From: Apiospora phragmitis
Taxonomy: Eukaryota > Ascomycota > Sordariomycetes > Amphisphaeriales > Apiosporaceae
Reading direction: 5' to 3'
Assembly: GCA_038363925.1 (NCBI GenBank)
Contig: JAQQWL010000008.1
Coordinates: 186,001-250,000 of the forward strand
Length of the DNA: 64,000 nt
In this document: positions 31,337 to 43,098 of the stretch, in pieces
Position numbering within the stretch: the stretch's first letter is position 1
Layout: the number at the start of each line of letters is the position of its first letter
Program-made: the position numbers and the translations under genes
Notes under the pieces: model-generated
The model's input: only the letters and a program-made list of their open reading frames with translations
The model's database searches: none
What the model was told of the DNA's origin: nothing

Positions 31337-34300
31337 GCAGGTGGTTTATATATATCCTTGAGGATGTAACATACACAAAGGAAGTTTTATAAATATAGAC
31401 TGTAATAAAAGAGGCGCTTATATTGCCCTAGGAAATCATATCAAGTGTGTAGTATATTCATCTATACTTTAACGATGTATAATACTAAAGATAAAGTCTT
31501 ATTTTTAACTGCGCCTCTACCAACCGCACCGAAGACCCGTAAGAAATCACAGCCGATATATGTGCGCTTTCTCAATATCTAGTATATCCGGCCCGAACAT
31601 GGTCACTAGATACCAGACCATTTCCACTGGTAAACAGTTCCTCGGAGTAACAAAGGCTTGGCGTGGTTGTTCCGATGAAAACTTCCCTTTACACCCAGAT
31701 CTGCTCAAAGCTCACTTGCTGCTGGTTTTTGGTGTATATGTATTGGCGTCTTCCGTGGGTAGACTCTATACAAGCTCCTCACACTCCTCTATGCAGTTGC
31801 CACTGGAATAATCATGACATCCGTGAACTACCTCGTAAAAAGGCTTGTCCATATATACCTACACATGGTGGAACAGAGGCACTCAAACTCGGTATGGATG
31901 CTGGCGGGTATGTACATGTTGGCACGGAATAAGGGGTACAGAAATGAGGTATTTGCTTATATCAAATATGTCCAAGATTTACATGATGGCAACTCATCAG
32001 CATATTGACCCTTTTATTCAGGTTACCTGACAATCCCTTATTATTCGAAGGCTTTAATTTCTTATTTCGATTATGTGTTTCTTTTCTCCCGCTGATCTAC
32101 TCACGCATACGCCCAATCGATGCTTAATTGTGCTTCCTAGGAGCTGAATATGGTAATATGCTCCTGGTATTCCTATTCAGGTCTGTTATTGTAAGAATCG
32201 GGTCACATACGACAGACGCACATAGATCTGAGAATAAGAACTGGCAGTCAACACAGGAAATGGACACTTTTATACCATTGCAGCAGACTGCACAACAATA
32301 CCGCATAAGTTTCTGATGGCTCAAATAGACTGAGTTTGATGATGTCGACACTGATGTAGCCTCTAAGCCTGTAAGCCCCTGAGCTCCTTTCCACTTATCA
32401 TGCAAATGTCTTAGCATATGGGCGACCTTGTGGCTCCTCGTCTATTAGAAAATATGCACCAGACGTATTGGTGTACACGAAGTTGCGTGTTGTCTTCGTA
32501 ATCGAATACGATGTGCCCGGGAGGAATTATGTCAGGTCCAAGGCTGCGTATTCGTGAAGACACCGAAGCAGCGCGCCGGAGTGGTTTGCAGGCAAGAGGT
32601 GCACCAGTCACAAATGGACGTGCCGGCCTGCGCACCCAGGTCCAGGATTTGCCCCCCATGACCCCAGCTTCTTTCGATATCTCGTTATCTGAAGTACCAG
32701 GGTGGTCCTGGACGCAAACAGTATATGGAGTCTGGCTGATCGAAGGACACAAATCTGGATGGTGTATCGATTTGGTTCTCATACTTAGTGCCCTGTGAAC
32801 TGATTGTCCCCGCTATGTACACCACTATACTATCGTGGACCAGGGACTCACTATTCTACCTAATCAATCAAGTCAAATGACTCGTATACATCATTTTTGG
32901 GTGTCCTTTGGTCGAGATCAAGGTGCTAATTCAGAGCCATAACACTACCACAATGCTTGCTTTCCTAGGCCGTTTTCGAGGTCCGGCATAGCTTCCGGTA
33001 ACCCTAATCCTTTACGACACTAATTACTATATGTTCTTGGCTGTTACTGTGCAATATAGATGGTACCATCGCATGAAGCACCAGCATGACGCCATGCGGT
33101 CGCTAGATCAACCAGGCCGGGCATATGGACCAACCAAGGATGAACTCCTCAGATGCTAGCATCAGTGCCATGGTCAGGCGAACCGGCGACCGACGCGGCA
33201 GCGGTCACCGTATCCGGTCCATTCAGAGCAGCAGACGGCAGCAATCCATGACAGGCAATGTGGAACTGATATGAGCTCTAAGCGTTGAACTAGACTTTAA
33301 GTATCCTTTGGCCGCCTGGGGTAGCGAGCCCGGCATCACGGTAGCAGGTAGTGACAGTATCACGCGGGGGATCTGCAGCGGAGGTGAGGTTACGTAAGAG
33401 GCTCTCTGGAGAGGATGACGTTGATATTGAGGCTACATGTTATTCCCAAAGACCGATTTAGTAGGTCCCAATGATACTGGTTTATCTATTATTTGGCAGA
33501 TATCTACCTAGATGTACAGGCCAAGTTGTACAGATGAAGCTTGGCAAACCGTTAATTGAAGGCTCGGCAGACAATCCCTACATGTCCAATGGTTGACGAT
33601 GGAGGGTACCTTAGGTTTGGAGACTCATCTCAACTCAAGTTCCGCAACCAGCAAGCAATGGAACCTTGGGTAGCATCATTGCAGATAGAGCCAAAGGTTA
33701 ATCGAACTCATCAAGGTGTGCCAAGATGTAACTTCACATGTTCGCATCGTTGTTTGTTGCGTGTTGCATCCAGCTCGTAGCCAGCGGTAGTATTGGTGCA
33801 TCATCGTTCAGTATTCGCTATTTCATGAGCTCACAAGTCCGGGACTCATAGTCCTGCAACATCGATATTCAGTCCATGTTGTTTGTTTGTGTCCTCTACG
33901 TTGTTGAGGCAATGATCAATTGGCGTCTCAGTTACTGCTCGTGCTCGACAAACTCTAAAAGCAGCTGATTGAAGGGCCATGAAGCAGACCATCAATAACA
34001 GAACAGACACACAGCTAATCTCCTTGGAGGCGCTAGCAGCATTCTTGCATTGCACTGCATACACTACATGCACTGCAGGCAGTCCTCCGCGAAAGAACTC
34101 GTGTTCTTTCGCACGCCAGCCGGCACAACCAAGTTACACACACCTGATACTGATCCAAGTCCCGGCACCCGAGTCTGGTCTGCCTTACATATATTAATAG
34201 TGGCCATTACGTTGTATTCGTTATATTCCAGAAAAGCAGACAAGAGTGGACGGGGGTTCATGACGGACGGGATTGGGCTCCTGAGCAGTTATGCAGGTGC

Positions 34301-34974
34301 ATGACGCTGGCCTGTGCGCGGCCTTCTAAGACTCCAAGAGATGACGGGCAAGGGTGGTAGCGGGCCACTGGGGGCCCACTGGGGGGTTGACAGCGGGGCT
34401 TACCCTTCTTGCTCGGGTACTTGGGGGAGTTTGGTACTTGAGAGTGCCTACTTTTTTAGACATTCAGTGTGCATCAAGCCTGGCGCACGCCACGTTAGCG
34501 CTGGATCTTCTCTGAGGTGATTTCATTTCTGCCGAACGACAGGTGAATGACTGCTCCTTGAATGGATTCCTTGCGCCTCGAAATCTCCCCCCTGCTTCCC
34601 TTTCCTCAATCCCCATCGTGAAGGAAGCCCATTGTCTCAATTCCCACATCGTCTTTGGTATTGATCACATCGATCATATCTGGATTATACCATTCATACT
34701 ATTGCCGACCTTGCCCAGGGACCACGTACGAACCAACCGCTATTCGCTGCTGGCTTGATTCAATCGCCACTCTACGCTCACTTCTTTCTTTTCAATTCGT
34801 TCCGTCTACAAGCACGGGCAAAGTCGCAATCTGACTGAACGCCGAAAGCACCCTCACTTGCCGACTCAGTCACAGTCACGCTTGCCTTCATATTTTCTTT
34901 TCGCTGCTTCATTATATTCGGCTCTTCCAGTTCCATTCGCCAGATTCTTATATTCGTCCCCGAACTCGGTCAAA
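31337..34974. other. Gene-poor region, 3.6 kb
   Basis: No gene is supported. The first 200 bases are AT-rich. Open frames at 32411-32798 on both strands have no family resemblance. The right end (about 34540-34974) is pyrimidine-rich and looks like the long leader and promoter of the Rho3 gene. Confidence 0.5.
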
Positions 34975-35860
34975 ATGCCTGCTCTTTGTGGTGGTTCGAA
35001 GACGGTTCAGCGCAAGCTGGTGCTTCTGTATGTTCTCCCTCCTGGGACCCCCATGTTCCCCGAGACATCCAGTCGCGTATTGCCTGTTCAGTCAACATGA
35101 ACACGCGATTGCGTACCTTTCCACCAATTCTTCATACCCGCTGGTTTCAAGGGTGCTAACCTTGGATTCCCTACGAAAGTGGCGATGGTGCGTGCGGAAA
35201 GACATCATTACTTAACGTCTTTACGAGAGGCTACTTTCCGACTGTCTACGAGCCTACTGTCTTCGAGAACTACGTACACGGTAAGTCCCAACTGATGCAA
35301 GCGATGCCTCAGCGAACAACGACCATGCGAAACAGAGCGGGCGCGCAGAGCTATGGATCCGTAACTGACTTTAGGGGCGTTCAGATATCTTCGTTGACAG
35401 TGTCCACATCGAATTGTCACTATGGGACACAGCTGGGCAAGAAGAATTCGATAGACTGCGCAGTCTCTCCTACGATAACACGGATGTGGTGGTGCTCTGC
35501 TTCAGTGTCGACAGTAAAGACTCTCTGGAAAATGTGGAGAGCAAATGGGTTGGGGAGATACAAGAGAACTGCCCCGGAGTCAAGCTGGTCCTGGTGGCTC
35601 TGAAGTGCGATTTACGCGAGAACAACGAAGACGACGATGAGGCCGCAGCCGGCGCTGCCGATGGTGCGCAACGGGAGAAGCGACCGATGATCGACTACAA
35701 CCAAGGCCTAGACGTGGCACGACGAATTAAGGCTATGCGATATCTGGAATGCTCGGCCATGAAGAATCGCGGCGTGAACGAGGCGTTCACCGAAGCCGCC
35801 CGAGTAGCACTCAGCGTCAAGCCCAGTGGCGAGAAGGATTCGAAGTGTGTCATCATGTAG
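34975..35860 (+). CDS. rho3: Rho3-type small GTPase
   Basis: A Rho-family GTPase of the fungal Rho3 group, which controls polarised exocytosis, actin and hyphal tip growth at the plasma membrane. Three exons fit: 34975..35027, 35180..35280 and 35385..35860, giving 209 residues. G motifs are intact: GDGACGKT (P-loop), the YEPTVFENY effector region, [12 protein letters not shown] (switch II), LKCDLR (base recognition, with Leu-Lys in place of Thr-Lys) and ECSA. The N terminus [14 protein letters not shown] is characteristic of Rho3. The protein ends in CVIM, a CAAX box for prenylation. An acidic, Ala-rich insert ([12 protein letters not shown], then DGAQREKR) sits in the Rho insert region. The first intron (152 bp) is long for the window. 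Confidence 0.93.
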
Positions 35861-38105
35861 ACATCTCTAAGACGCACGAGTCTGGTGCGGAAACCCCCCT
35901 GTTCACGACTGGCAACAGAGGAGCCTGAAAGCCAGGGGTGATTAGAGGGGCTATAGGGCGGCGATCTCTATGTATGTGGACAAGTTGTGTCGCTACCACA
36001 GCGGCGTTGCGTCCGTCGGGGTTTCTTCTACTTTATTTTGCTGTTTGAGCGTTTGCCCTATACGACTTTCCGGAAAGGATGGCCTCTTTTTCGTCTGTAC
36101 ATATATCCACTTGGCCTTGCACATATGCATTTCCACAAAGTACCATTCTTTTGTAATAGAGGGCAAGAGGGGGGCCGAAAAGGAGAGAGGAGAGAGCAAG
36201 CGGTCATACATGTGGACTTTGCATCCCCCTCTTTCACTTTTGTTCATTTCCCCCCAGTTCTTGCATTTTGGGGCAGCACTTGTCACTGGACTGAGAGGGC
36301 AGTGAGCGATCAAACCTGCCCGGTTTGATGCTTCTCATTTGTTGTGTATCGAAAACTCGAAAGGGACAATTCCGCAGGCGACTGTCCTCCGTCGGGGACA
36401 AAGGGACAAAGGCGAGGTCTACAGATACTGAATGCGAAAAATTGCAACACTTTCAATGTAGTACAGGTCTCGGGTGTTGGAAACGGATTCGGGATGGGTT
36501 AATGACACCCGGTTTTGACTTCCCATGTCTCGCATCCAGCCGATCTCGAGGAAATTAATCTTCTGGATATAGTCTTGTTCAGGCTGCGTCTGACAGGTTC
36601 ATATTATCACGGGCGAATCTCACATTGTCCAGATAACTGGTTCATCCAAGGATCAGGCCCACATAGGCTGAACGGACAGTAGATCATCCGAAATGGCCAA
36701 AGCAGAACAGAACCTGTACGATGGATGCAAAGGCTGAGGAGAAGCCTCGACAGATTTCATGTTCAGTTTGAACGAGCGCATAGCCTCGCAGCCAAGTTCA
36801 GTGGAATGTGACATATTATATATGACTGGTCTGTTCGATTGGCCGTCGGTCGTTGAGCCACTGGTATCCATGAATAAGGGTGAAAATGACCTATGCCGGC
36901 TTTTGAGCAACATACTTGCGTTACTCATCTTTGCGTTGACTCAGATCAGAGTTGGAAACTTCATCGATAGCTCACTGCTAGGCTATCTGACGAGTATCCG
37001 GGATGACATCCAATTTCCCTTGGTTTCGTCGGTTCTATCGCTGTCGCAGGTCAAGGTTGGGGAAGGTGTTACACCTGATTGGCTCAGAACTTCTTCGCTC
37101 AGAACTTGCCCGTCCCACACATTGTAGCCTGGAGAGGAGTTGGAGTTGGAGCCAGCTGGGAAGATGGTGTCGGTAGCGATATAACCCCCAAAAACAGTCT
37201 TCTTTTCAGCGAAGTAGCTGAATACAATCCAGATAAATTTCTCAATATTGAAAATCAACCGGTCTTCGGACCACCCGTCTTCGGACACCTTCGCTTTTTG
37301 CCATTCTATGTGAACTCCCTAGATACCTGAAGACCATGAGACTGGCGCGAGAGGAACGCGGTGGGAGACTGCTTGGGTAGCAAGCAGCTCATCCTTCTCA
37401 TGTGGCTCTGCTACATGGCTCAGTGGAAGTTGCCCTGGCACATCATTTGGACACATGTATTGACTAAAGGCATAGCCTCCATGTTCAAATCTACAATAAA
37501 GCCGTGTCTATCATTTTTTCCGGCTTGGTTTGCACACTGTCCCTGTACGGTTTGTACGCCGTATCTGTCAATTTTTCCTTCTTCGTTTTCTTCCTTTCTT
37601 TTTCGGCTCTGCACACACTGTATCTTAGCTGCAGGATATGACGACGGCTTTTGTCCTCAAGAGGCTCGCCGTATGTGGACCGCTCTAGGCAGCTGCTGAG
37701 CTGTTTGTTAGCCCAGCCACTAATGTTCGCTCGCCCCCTTAAAAGTCGGGAAGGGAGCTGGAGCTCGGCGTGACTCAAAGTCAAGTCACCGACAGCAAAC
37801 GGAACCCTGGGCTCGGCGTAACTTCAATCAGCCGGCCTCTCTGTTTGACCAGCTGCATAGACATATGTGTGTTGGTTTGCTTCGTATTGACATCCTTTGC
37901 TTTCTCTTTCTTCTCCTTCAACGTCAGTTCACCATCACTCACATCCTTAACCGCCTAATAAGACTCGTAGCTCGCCGTCCCTGACTACGTGACAACGCCC
38001 GGATTAAGTCGTGGTAGCTCTCCTAACTGAAGCTGTTGCTTGCTTGCTTGCTTGTCTTGACTGGGTCTCCGCCAAGTCACTTGCTATCCCCTCGAGCTAG
38101 AGACC
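35861..38105. other. Intergenic region, 2.2 kb
   Basis: Contains the 3' flank of rho3 and the promoter of the DUF2828 gene, with TTGC tandem copies near 38038-38053. On the minus strand, a stretch at about 36990-37310 looks protein-like but could not be built into a gene (see findings). Confidence 0.5.
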
Positions 38106-40559
38106 ATGGCTTCCGAGCCGCAGAAGGGGGCTTGGTTCCTCAAGTACACATTCCCTGTCACATTTCCCACCCACCCTGCTCTGAATCTGTCTGAGCCCGA
38201 GTTCGATAGCTTCCTTGAGGAAAACTTCAGAGAGGATTGCGGCCATGCTACCCCTACGGAGCCTGCAGACAAGAAGGAGACGGAGTCTGAGGTATTCACC
38301 CTACTGGCTCCGCCATCGACCACTGCAGAGCTTCAGGGTGCCACCGAAGGCTTGAGCCTCGAAGATGGCCCAACTAACGTTCTCGAGGCCAAGTCAGAGG
38401 GAGATGAGGCACCCACGCAGCCTTTCATGAAAGGCCTCTTGTCCCATGAAACAGACGCCAAAGATGAGCAGCAGCAGCAAGCAAACAACGAAAACCTCAT
38501 GCTTACCGAGAACAACGATGTAGCATACCGCTCAACCCAAGAGCCTCTTCTCGACTTGTTCGCGGAGCTGGAAGAGGTTATCTCCGGCCCACGTCTGTAT
38601 GAACTACTCAACATGGCTTGGCAGAAAGATCCTCTGATGACGCTGAAGATTATCTACAACGCTCGGTCGATACACCTCGGGAAGGCTTCGCGAACCACGT
38701 TTTACCGCTGTGCCGGTTGGTTGGCTCAACACCATCCCCTTACCCTGGTTGCCAACTTGCGCTGGCCGAGTCGGCCTGTCATCGTGAAGAAAGTAGAGAA
38801 GTCGGGCGGAGAAGGGGAAGACGTTGTGATGGTGGAGCATGAGCACGAGAAAGATGACGAAGACGCTTCGGCTTTCGACGTCAAGAATGGCGTTTCTCAC
38901 GGCTACTGGAAAGACCTGCTGAACATCCTTGCTCTGTCCGTAAACGAGCAGCTGACTGTCCTGGCAAATCCCAAGGATATCCTGAACGTTACGCGGGAAA
39001 AGGGACAGCCAGGCCGGCCCAAGCATATCGACGCCGCTGCGGCCAAGTCAAAGCGACACGAAGTTCGACATGAGCGTCATCAACGTGCGATCGCCTCCTT
39101 CAACGACAAGCCAGTCCACCGAGCTCTACATATGGCCATTGCCCGGCTCTTCTCGGAGCAGTTGAAGTCCGATTTGGCCCTTCTTCGTGGCGGCGACGCC
39201 AAAGCAAAGAAGCGCATCTCCTTGTGCGCGAAGTGGGCGCCTTCCCATGACCGATTCCACGATAAACACACCTTCATCGTCTCCACTATCACGGAGCTGA
39301 TGCACCCGGAAGACACCTCACAAGGGATGGATCGTGAGATCTATATTCGCAACGCTCGAGAGGCTTACCGCAAGGATATCTCCGCTCTCCGTGGTCACCT
39401 TGATATCGTTGAGCGTCACCTCAGCGCCAAAACGCTGGGCAAGATCAAGTATGATCGTGTGCCGTCAATTGCCATGAGCAAGTACACTCCTATCTTTGCC
39501 GAGAAGGACACGGAGCATTTCGAGACGTACATCAACAAGGTAGCAGAGGGAAAGGCCAAGATCAGCGGGGCGACTCTGTTGCCTTCTACCATGGTCAAGG
39601 CAGCACGCCAGAGAGGTCATGTCGTTGTTGGCTTGCGGCCGAGTGTCAAGGAAGCAGTCGAGGCGAAGATGGCTGAACTCAATGGCAAAGTCGTCGATGG
39701 ACAGTGGAAAACTCTAGTGCAGCGTATCAAGGACTCTGGCACCCTCGAGTCCAGTATCGCTGTCTGCGATGTCTCTGGCTCGATGTCATCTCCAATTTTC
39801 GCTGACGGGACATGCCCAATGGACAGTTCCATCGGCCTCTCCCTGCTGGTGGCCGAAGTCACAGCGCCCCCATTCGGCGGGACCTTCATCACATTCTCTG
39901 CAAATCCCACCGTGGAGCGGGTAGACTTGACCAAGACTCTTCATGAGAAGTGTCAAGACATGTCGCGAATAAGTTTTAGCTTGAACACCAACTTCGTGGC
40001 CGTATTCGAAGATCTCGTCCTTCCCATGGCTGTGCGTAACAACTTGAAGCCAGAGGATATGGTGAAGCGAATCTTCGTCTTCAGTGACATGCAATTCGAT
40101 GCAGCCGGGACTACTTGGAATTACTATGGAGGCAGCTCCATCGACGATGGCCGTCCCCGCTGGGGTACGTCGTACGAGCGGATCAAGAAGAAGTTTTCGG
40201 ATGCTGGTTACGAGATGCCTGAGCTTGTGTTCTGGAATCTTGCTGGCGGTCGTGCCGGTTACAACGGCGGCGGAGGGGCTAGCGAACCCACCGCGCCCAA
40301 GCCGGTCACGGCGGACGTGGAGGGCACCGCCATCGTAAGCGGGTACTCCCAAGGCATGCTGAAGGTGTTCCTCGATAGCGGGTCGTTTGACGACGCAGAG
40401 GAGGAGGAAGAGGAGTCCGTGCCCGAGACCATCACGGAGGACGGAGTTGAGGTTGTCACGGCCCAACGTCCGGCCAAGAGGCAGAGGATGGATCCCATGT
40501 CCACCTTGAAGAAAGCAATCGGGCACAAGGCTTACGACATGCTCAAGGTTGTTGATTGA
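38106..40559 (+). CDS. DUF2828 protein with TROVE/vWA-like fold
   Basis: A single-exon gene of 817 residues in the DUF2828 family, found in fungi, plants and large viruses. The N-terminal part (about 90-520) corresponds to the helical repeat region related to TROVE/Ro60 RNA-binding proteins (LYELLNMAWQKDPLMTLKIIYNAR near residue 165). The C-terminal part is a von Willebrand A domain with an intact metal-site motif DVSGSM at D555, followed by the Thr and Asp positions in later loops (NTNF, FSDMQFD). By analogy with Ro60 it may bind misfolded or structured RNA; this is inference, as no fungal member has a settled role. The first 100 residues are acidic and disordered. The start at 38106 has a good context (GACCATGG) and a pyrimidine-rich leader. 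Confidence 0.9.
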   Translation: MASEPQKGAWFLKYTFPVTFPTHPALNLSEPEFDSFLEENFREDCGHATPTEPADKKETESEVFTLLAPPSTTAELQGATEGLSLEDGPTNVLEAKSEGDEAPTQPFMKGLLSHETDAKDEQQQQANNENLMLTENNDVAYRSTQEPLLDLFAELEEVISGPRLYELLNMAWQKDPLMTLKIIYNARSIHLGKASRTTFYRCAGWLAQHHPLTLVANLRWPSRPVIVKKVEKSGGEGEDVVMVEHEHEKDDEDASAFDVKNGVSHGYWKDLLNILALSVNEQLTVLANPKDILNVTREKGQPGRPKHIDAAAAKSKRHEVRHERHQRAIASFNDKPVHRALHMAIARLFSEQLKSDLALLRGGDAKAKKRISLCAKWAPSHDRFHDKHTFIVSTITELMHPEDTSQGMDREIYIRNAREAYRKDISALRGHLDIVERHLSAKTLGKIKYDRVPSIAMSKYTPIFAEKDTEHFETYINKVAEGKAKISGATLLPSTMVKAARQRGHVVVGLRPSVKEAVEAKMAELNGKVVDGQWKTLVQRIKDSGTLESSIAVCDVSGSMSSPIFADGTCPMDSSIGLSLLVAEVTAPPFGGTFITFSANPTVERVDLTKTLHEKCQDMSRISFSLNTNFVAVFEDLVLPMAVRNNLKPEDMVKRIFVFSDMQFDAAGTTWNYYGGSSIDDGRPRWGTSYERIKKKFSDAGYEMPELVFWNLAGGRAGYNGGGGASEPTAPKPVTADVEGTAIVSGYSQGMLKVFLDSGSFDDAEEEEEESVPETITEDGVEVVTAQRPAKRQRMDPMSTLKKAIGHKAYDMLKVVD

Positions 40560-40999
40560 TAGATTGGTTCTTGTTTGAGCAGTTGGGAGTAGAGATGAGG
40601 ACTCGGTGGTTATGGGAATGGCGCATGTGACGAGTAGGTAGATACCCCTTAAAATTGCCAATGATTGTGTTTTAGTGATAAGATCCTTTAATTGGGTTAA
40701 TCGAGAATTGTTTATCCAGCAGTCTTCAGAAGTCCGATTCTTTGCTTCAGTGTTGCTAAGATCGTTTTTGGGCTCTTCAAATCGCTGTAGTCCGCGCCCT
40801 CGAACTTCACTCGCAAAAAATGGCATATTGCATCGAGTTGCTAGGGCTTTTGGATTAATACAATGTTATATATGTGCATTCATCCACTCAACCATCTACA
40901 TGTGTTGTGCAATGAATTTTCCGCAGGATCAAAGTTCTGTCCTCCGGTTTGCAGATGCGATCCCATAGATGTCTCGGTGCCACCCAATCCTTCTCCCGA
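40560..40999. other. Convergent 3' intergenic region
   Basis: Lies between the ends of two convergent genes (DUF2828 and GH43). Nothing beyond 3' flanking sequence is seen. Confidence 0.6.
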
Positions 41000-43098
41000 T
41001 CAAGCATTAGCAGTAGTCTGCGTGAACGAAGCCACGCTGACGGAGCCGCCCAACGCCTTGGTAGCGTACTGTGACAAAACCCAGTCAGTCAGTCAGTTTC
41101 AACGAGGCAAGAGGAGGGGGAAAGGGGGATGGTGTTAAGAGAAAAGAAGAGGAGAGGAGAGGAATCGCTCACGTTGAAGATAGCCCATCGATATCCAATA
41201 AAATACGTCCAATCATTGTTCAGCGTAAGCCCGTTTCCAAGCTGCCTGAACGAGGTGCCGTCGGTGCTGTAGCTGAACTGGCCGACGCGGGTGCCGCCGG
41301 GCCGGATATTGACGGTACCCCGCAGGTAGATCTTGCCCTTGGACGCGGCGGCGCTGGCCGAGGTGGTGCCCGTGTTGGCCGTGTTCCAGTTGCTGTCGAG
41401 GTTGATGCTGTTGACCATGGCGACGGTGAAGGTGCCGCCGTCGTTGCGGACGCCGATCCAGCCCGTCTGGTCGCGGAACAGGGAGAGACCGGCGCGGTCG
41501 CCGTCGGCCATGTTGGTGGTGTCGAGCACAATGGTCGCCGTCGAGACGGGCCCGCGGATGCGCCGCGTCAGCGTGTTGCGGGCCTGGTACAGATCGTTGG
41601 TCACGGTCGCGGTGCGCAGGGTGAGGCCGTTGTTGACGCTGTACCGGCTCGTGTCCGGGTTGTGGTTCCACTCCCAGGGCGCGCCGAGCGCGGTGCCGTT
41701 GAAGGAATCGGTCCCGATGGACGAGGCGACGGGCTTCGCGGGCAGGGGCATCGGGTAGCTCGTACCCCAGGCGCCATTCGACGTGACCAGAGATGGGAAG
41801 CCATCGGAGCCCCACGTTACGGGGGCCAGGACGGGAATACGACCTCCGGGGTATGCATCCTCGAAAGCCATGTAGTACCAGTCGCCGTTGGGGGTGTCCA
41901 CGAGTCCACCTTGGTGGGGATTACCGCCGCCACTGACGGGAGGTCGGACTGCATTGGCGAGAACTTTGATGCTGTAGCCGCTCTGAGGCTTGCTCGATTT
42001 CAACGTCCACTCCTGGTTGGCGGGATGTGTCACTAAAACGTAGTATTGACCGTTGCGCTTGTACATGCGGCTTCCTTCGAGGGTGGACTGGCCGCCGCTG
42101 TTACCATCGTAGATCTGCTGGTCGCTGGTGATGGACAGACCATCGGAAGCCAGCTTTGCGACGCGAAGTTGTGTGTTGCCGTAAGCCACATACATGGCGT
42201 CATCATCATCGATGAACAGACCGACATCGTATAGGCAAGTGTTCATGGTACCCGCAAGCGACCACGGCCCAGTGACGTCCGAAGCCGTGTAAACGTAAGT
42301 CTTTCCGAACTCGATGCAGCCGATCCAGTACCACTTTTTATTGCTGGGCCGATATCTCATCGTCGAGGCCCATATGCCCTTGACGTAAGCGCGAGTGTTG
42401 CCTGCTAAGTCGTACTTGGAGCCCCAGTCCAACTTCGGCACGGAGTGCCCAATGTACTCCCAGTTGACCAGATCGTAGGAACGGAGAATGGGAGCCCCTG
42501 GGGAGTAGGCCATAGTCGAGGCCGAGTAGTAAAATGCATCGCCCACACGGGAAATGCTGTGCTCTGTTAGATTTGCGACTCAACGCCCCCTGCAGTCTCC
42601 GAGCATTCTGGTGCTGTATCATTTTGGGTATACAGGGAACGACTTACTCTAGATCAGCAAGGTCGTCCCATAGAACCGGGTTATTAAAGGACCCCGTTGC
42701 AGCTGGTGTCCGCACAGTTGACGTAGCAACGCCTCCGGCGGTCGTAGATGGGGATGGCGCAGTACCACCGCCACCGCTGCACGGAAGGCATTGCGAGTAC
42801 CTAGAAAGCATCAGATCAACCCATGCTTCCAACGGCGCAAGGTGCGAATGAAGCCCGCTGGTGTATAAGCATGTAGACTTACCATTCATTAGAAACCTGG
42901 CAGCAAGATCCCGACACGCAAGTGCTATCGCCGCTCCAACCGCTACCGCCACCTATATCAATGTCAGAACTTGATATTGCCGGTCTCGACGGGATTTGCG
43001 TCTGGTGACTTACATTGGCCGTACAGGGGCGCCACAGCAAACACGGCTTGAGCGAAGCTGGCCGCCAGCACGATTGCGGTCTTGTGGGAGACCATCAT
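41000..43098 (-). CDS. Secreted CBM1-GH43 glycoside hydrolase
   Basis: An extracellular plant-cell-wall enzyme. GH43 members act on arabinan, xylan side chains or galactan with inversion of configuration. Five exons fit: 43098..43014, 42952..42883, 42800..42648, 42556..41173 and 41068..41000, giving 586 residues. The order is: a signal peptide (MMVSHKTAIVLAASFAQAVFA); a family-1 cellulose-binding module (YGQCGGSGWSGDSTC, CCQVSNEWYSQCLP) with its conserved Cys and aromatic residues; a Gly/Ser/Thr linker; a five-bladed propeller from about residue 92 with the general-base Asp in DLADLD, a middle Asp in CLYDVG and the acid Glu in STLEGSR; and a C-terminal beta-sandwich (DSFNGTALGAPWEWNHNPD onward). 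The acceptor at 42557 restores exactly the expected LADLDISRVGD sequence. Substrate specificity (arabinofuranosidase or xylosidase) is not decided by sequence alone. Confidence 0.92.
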
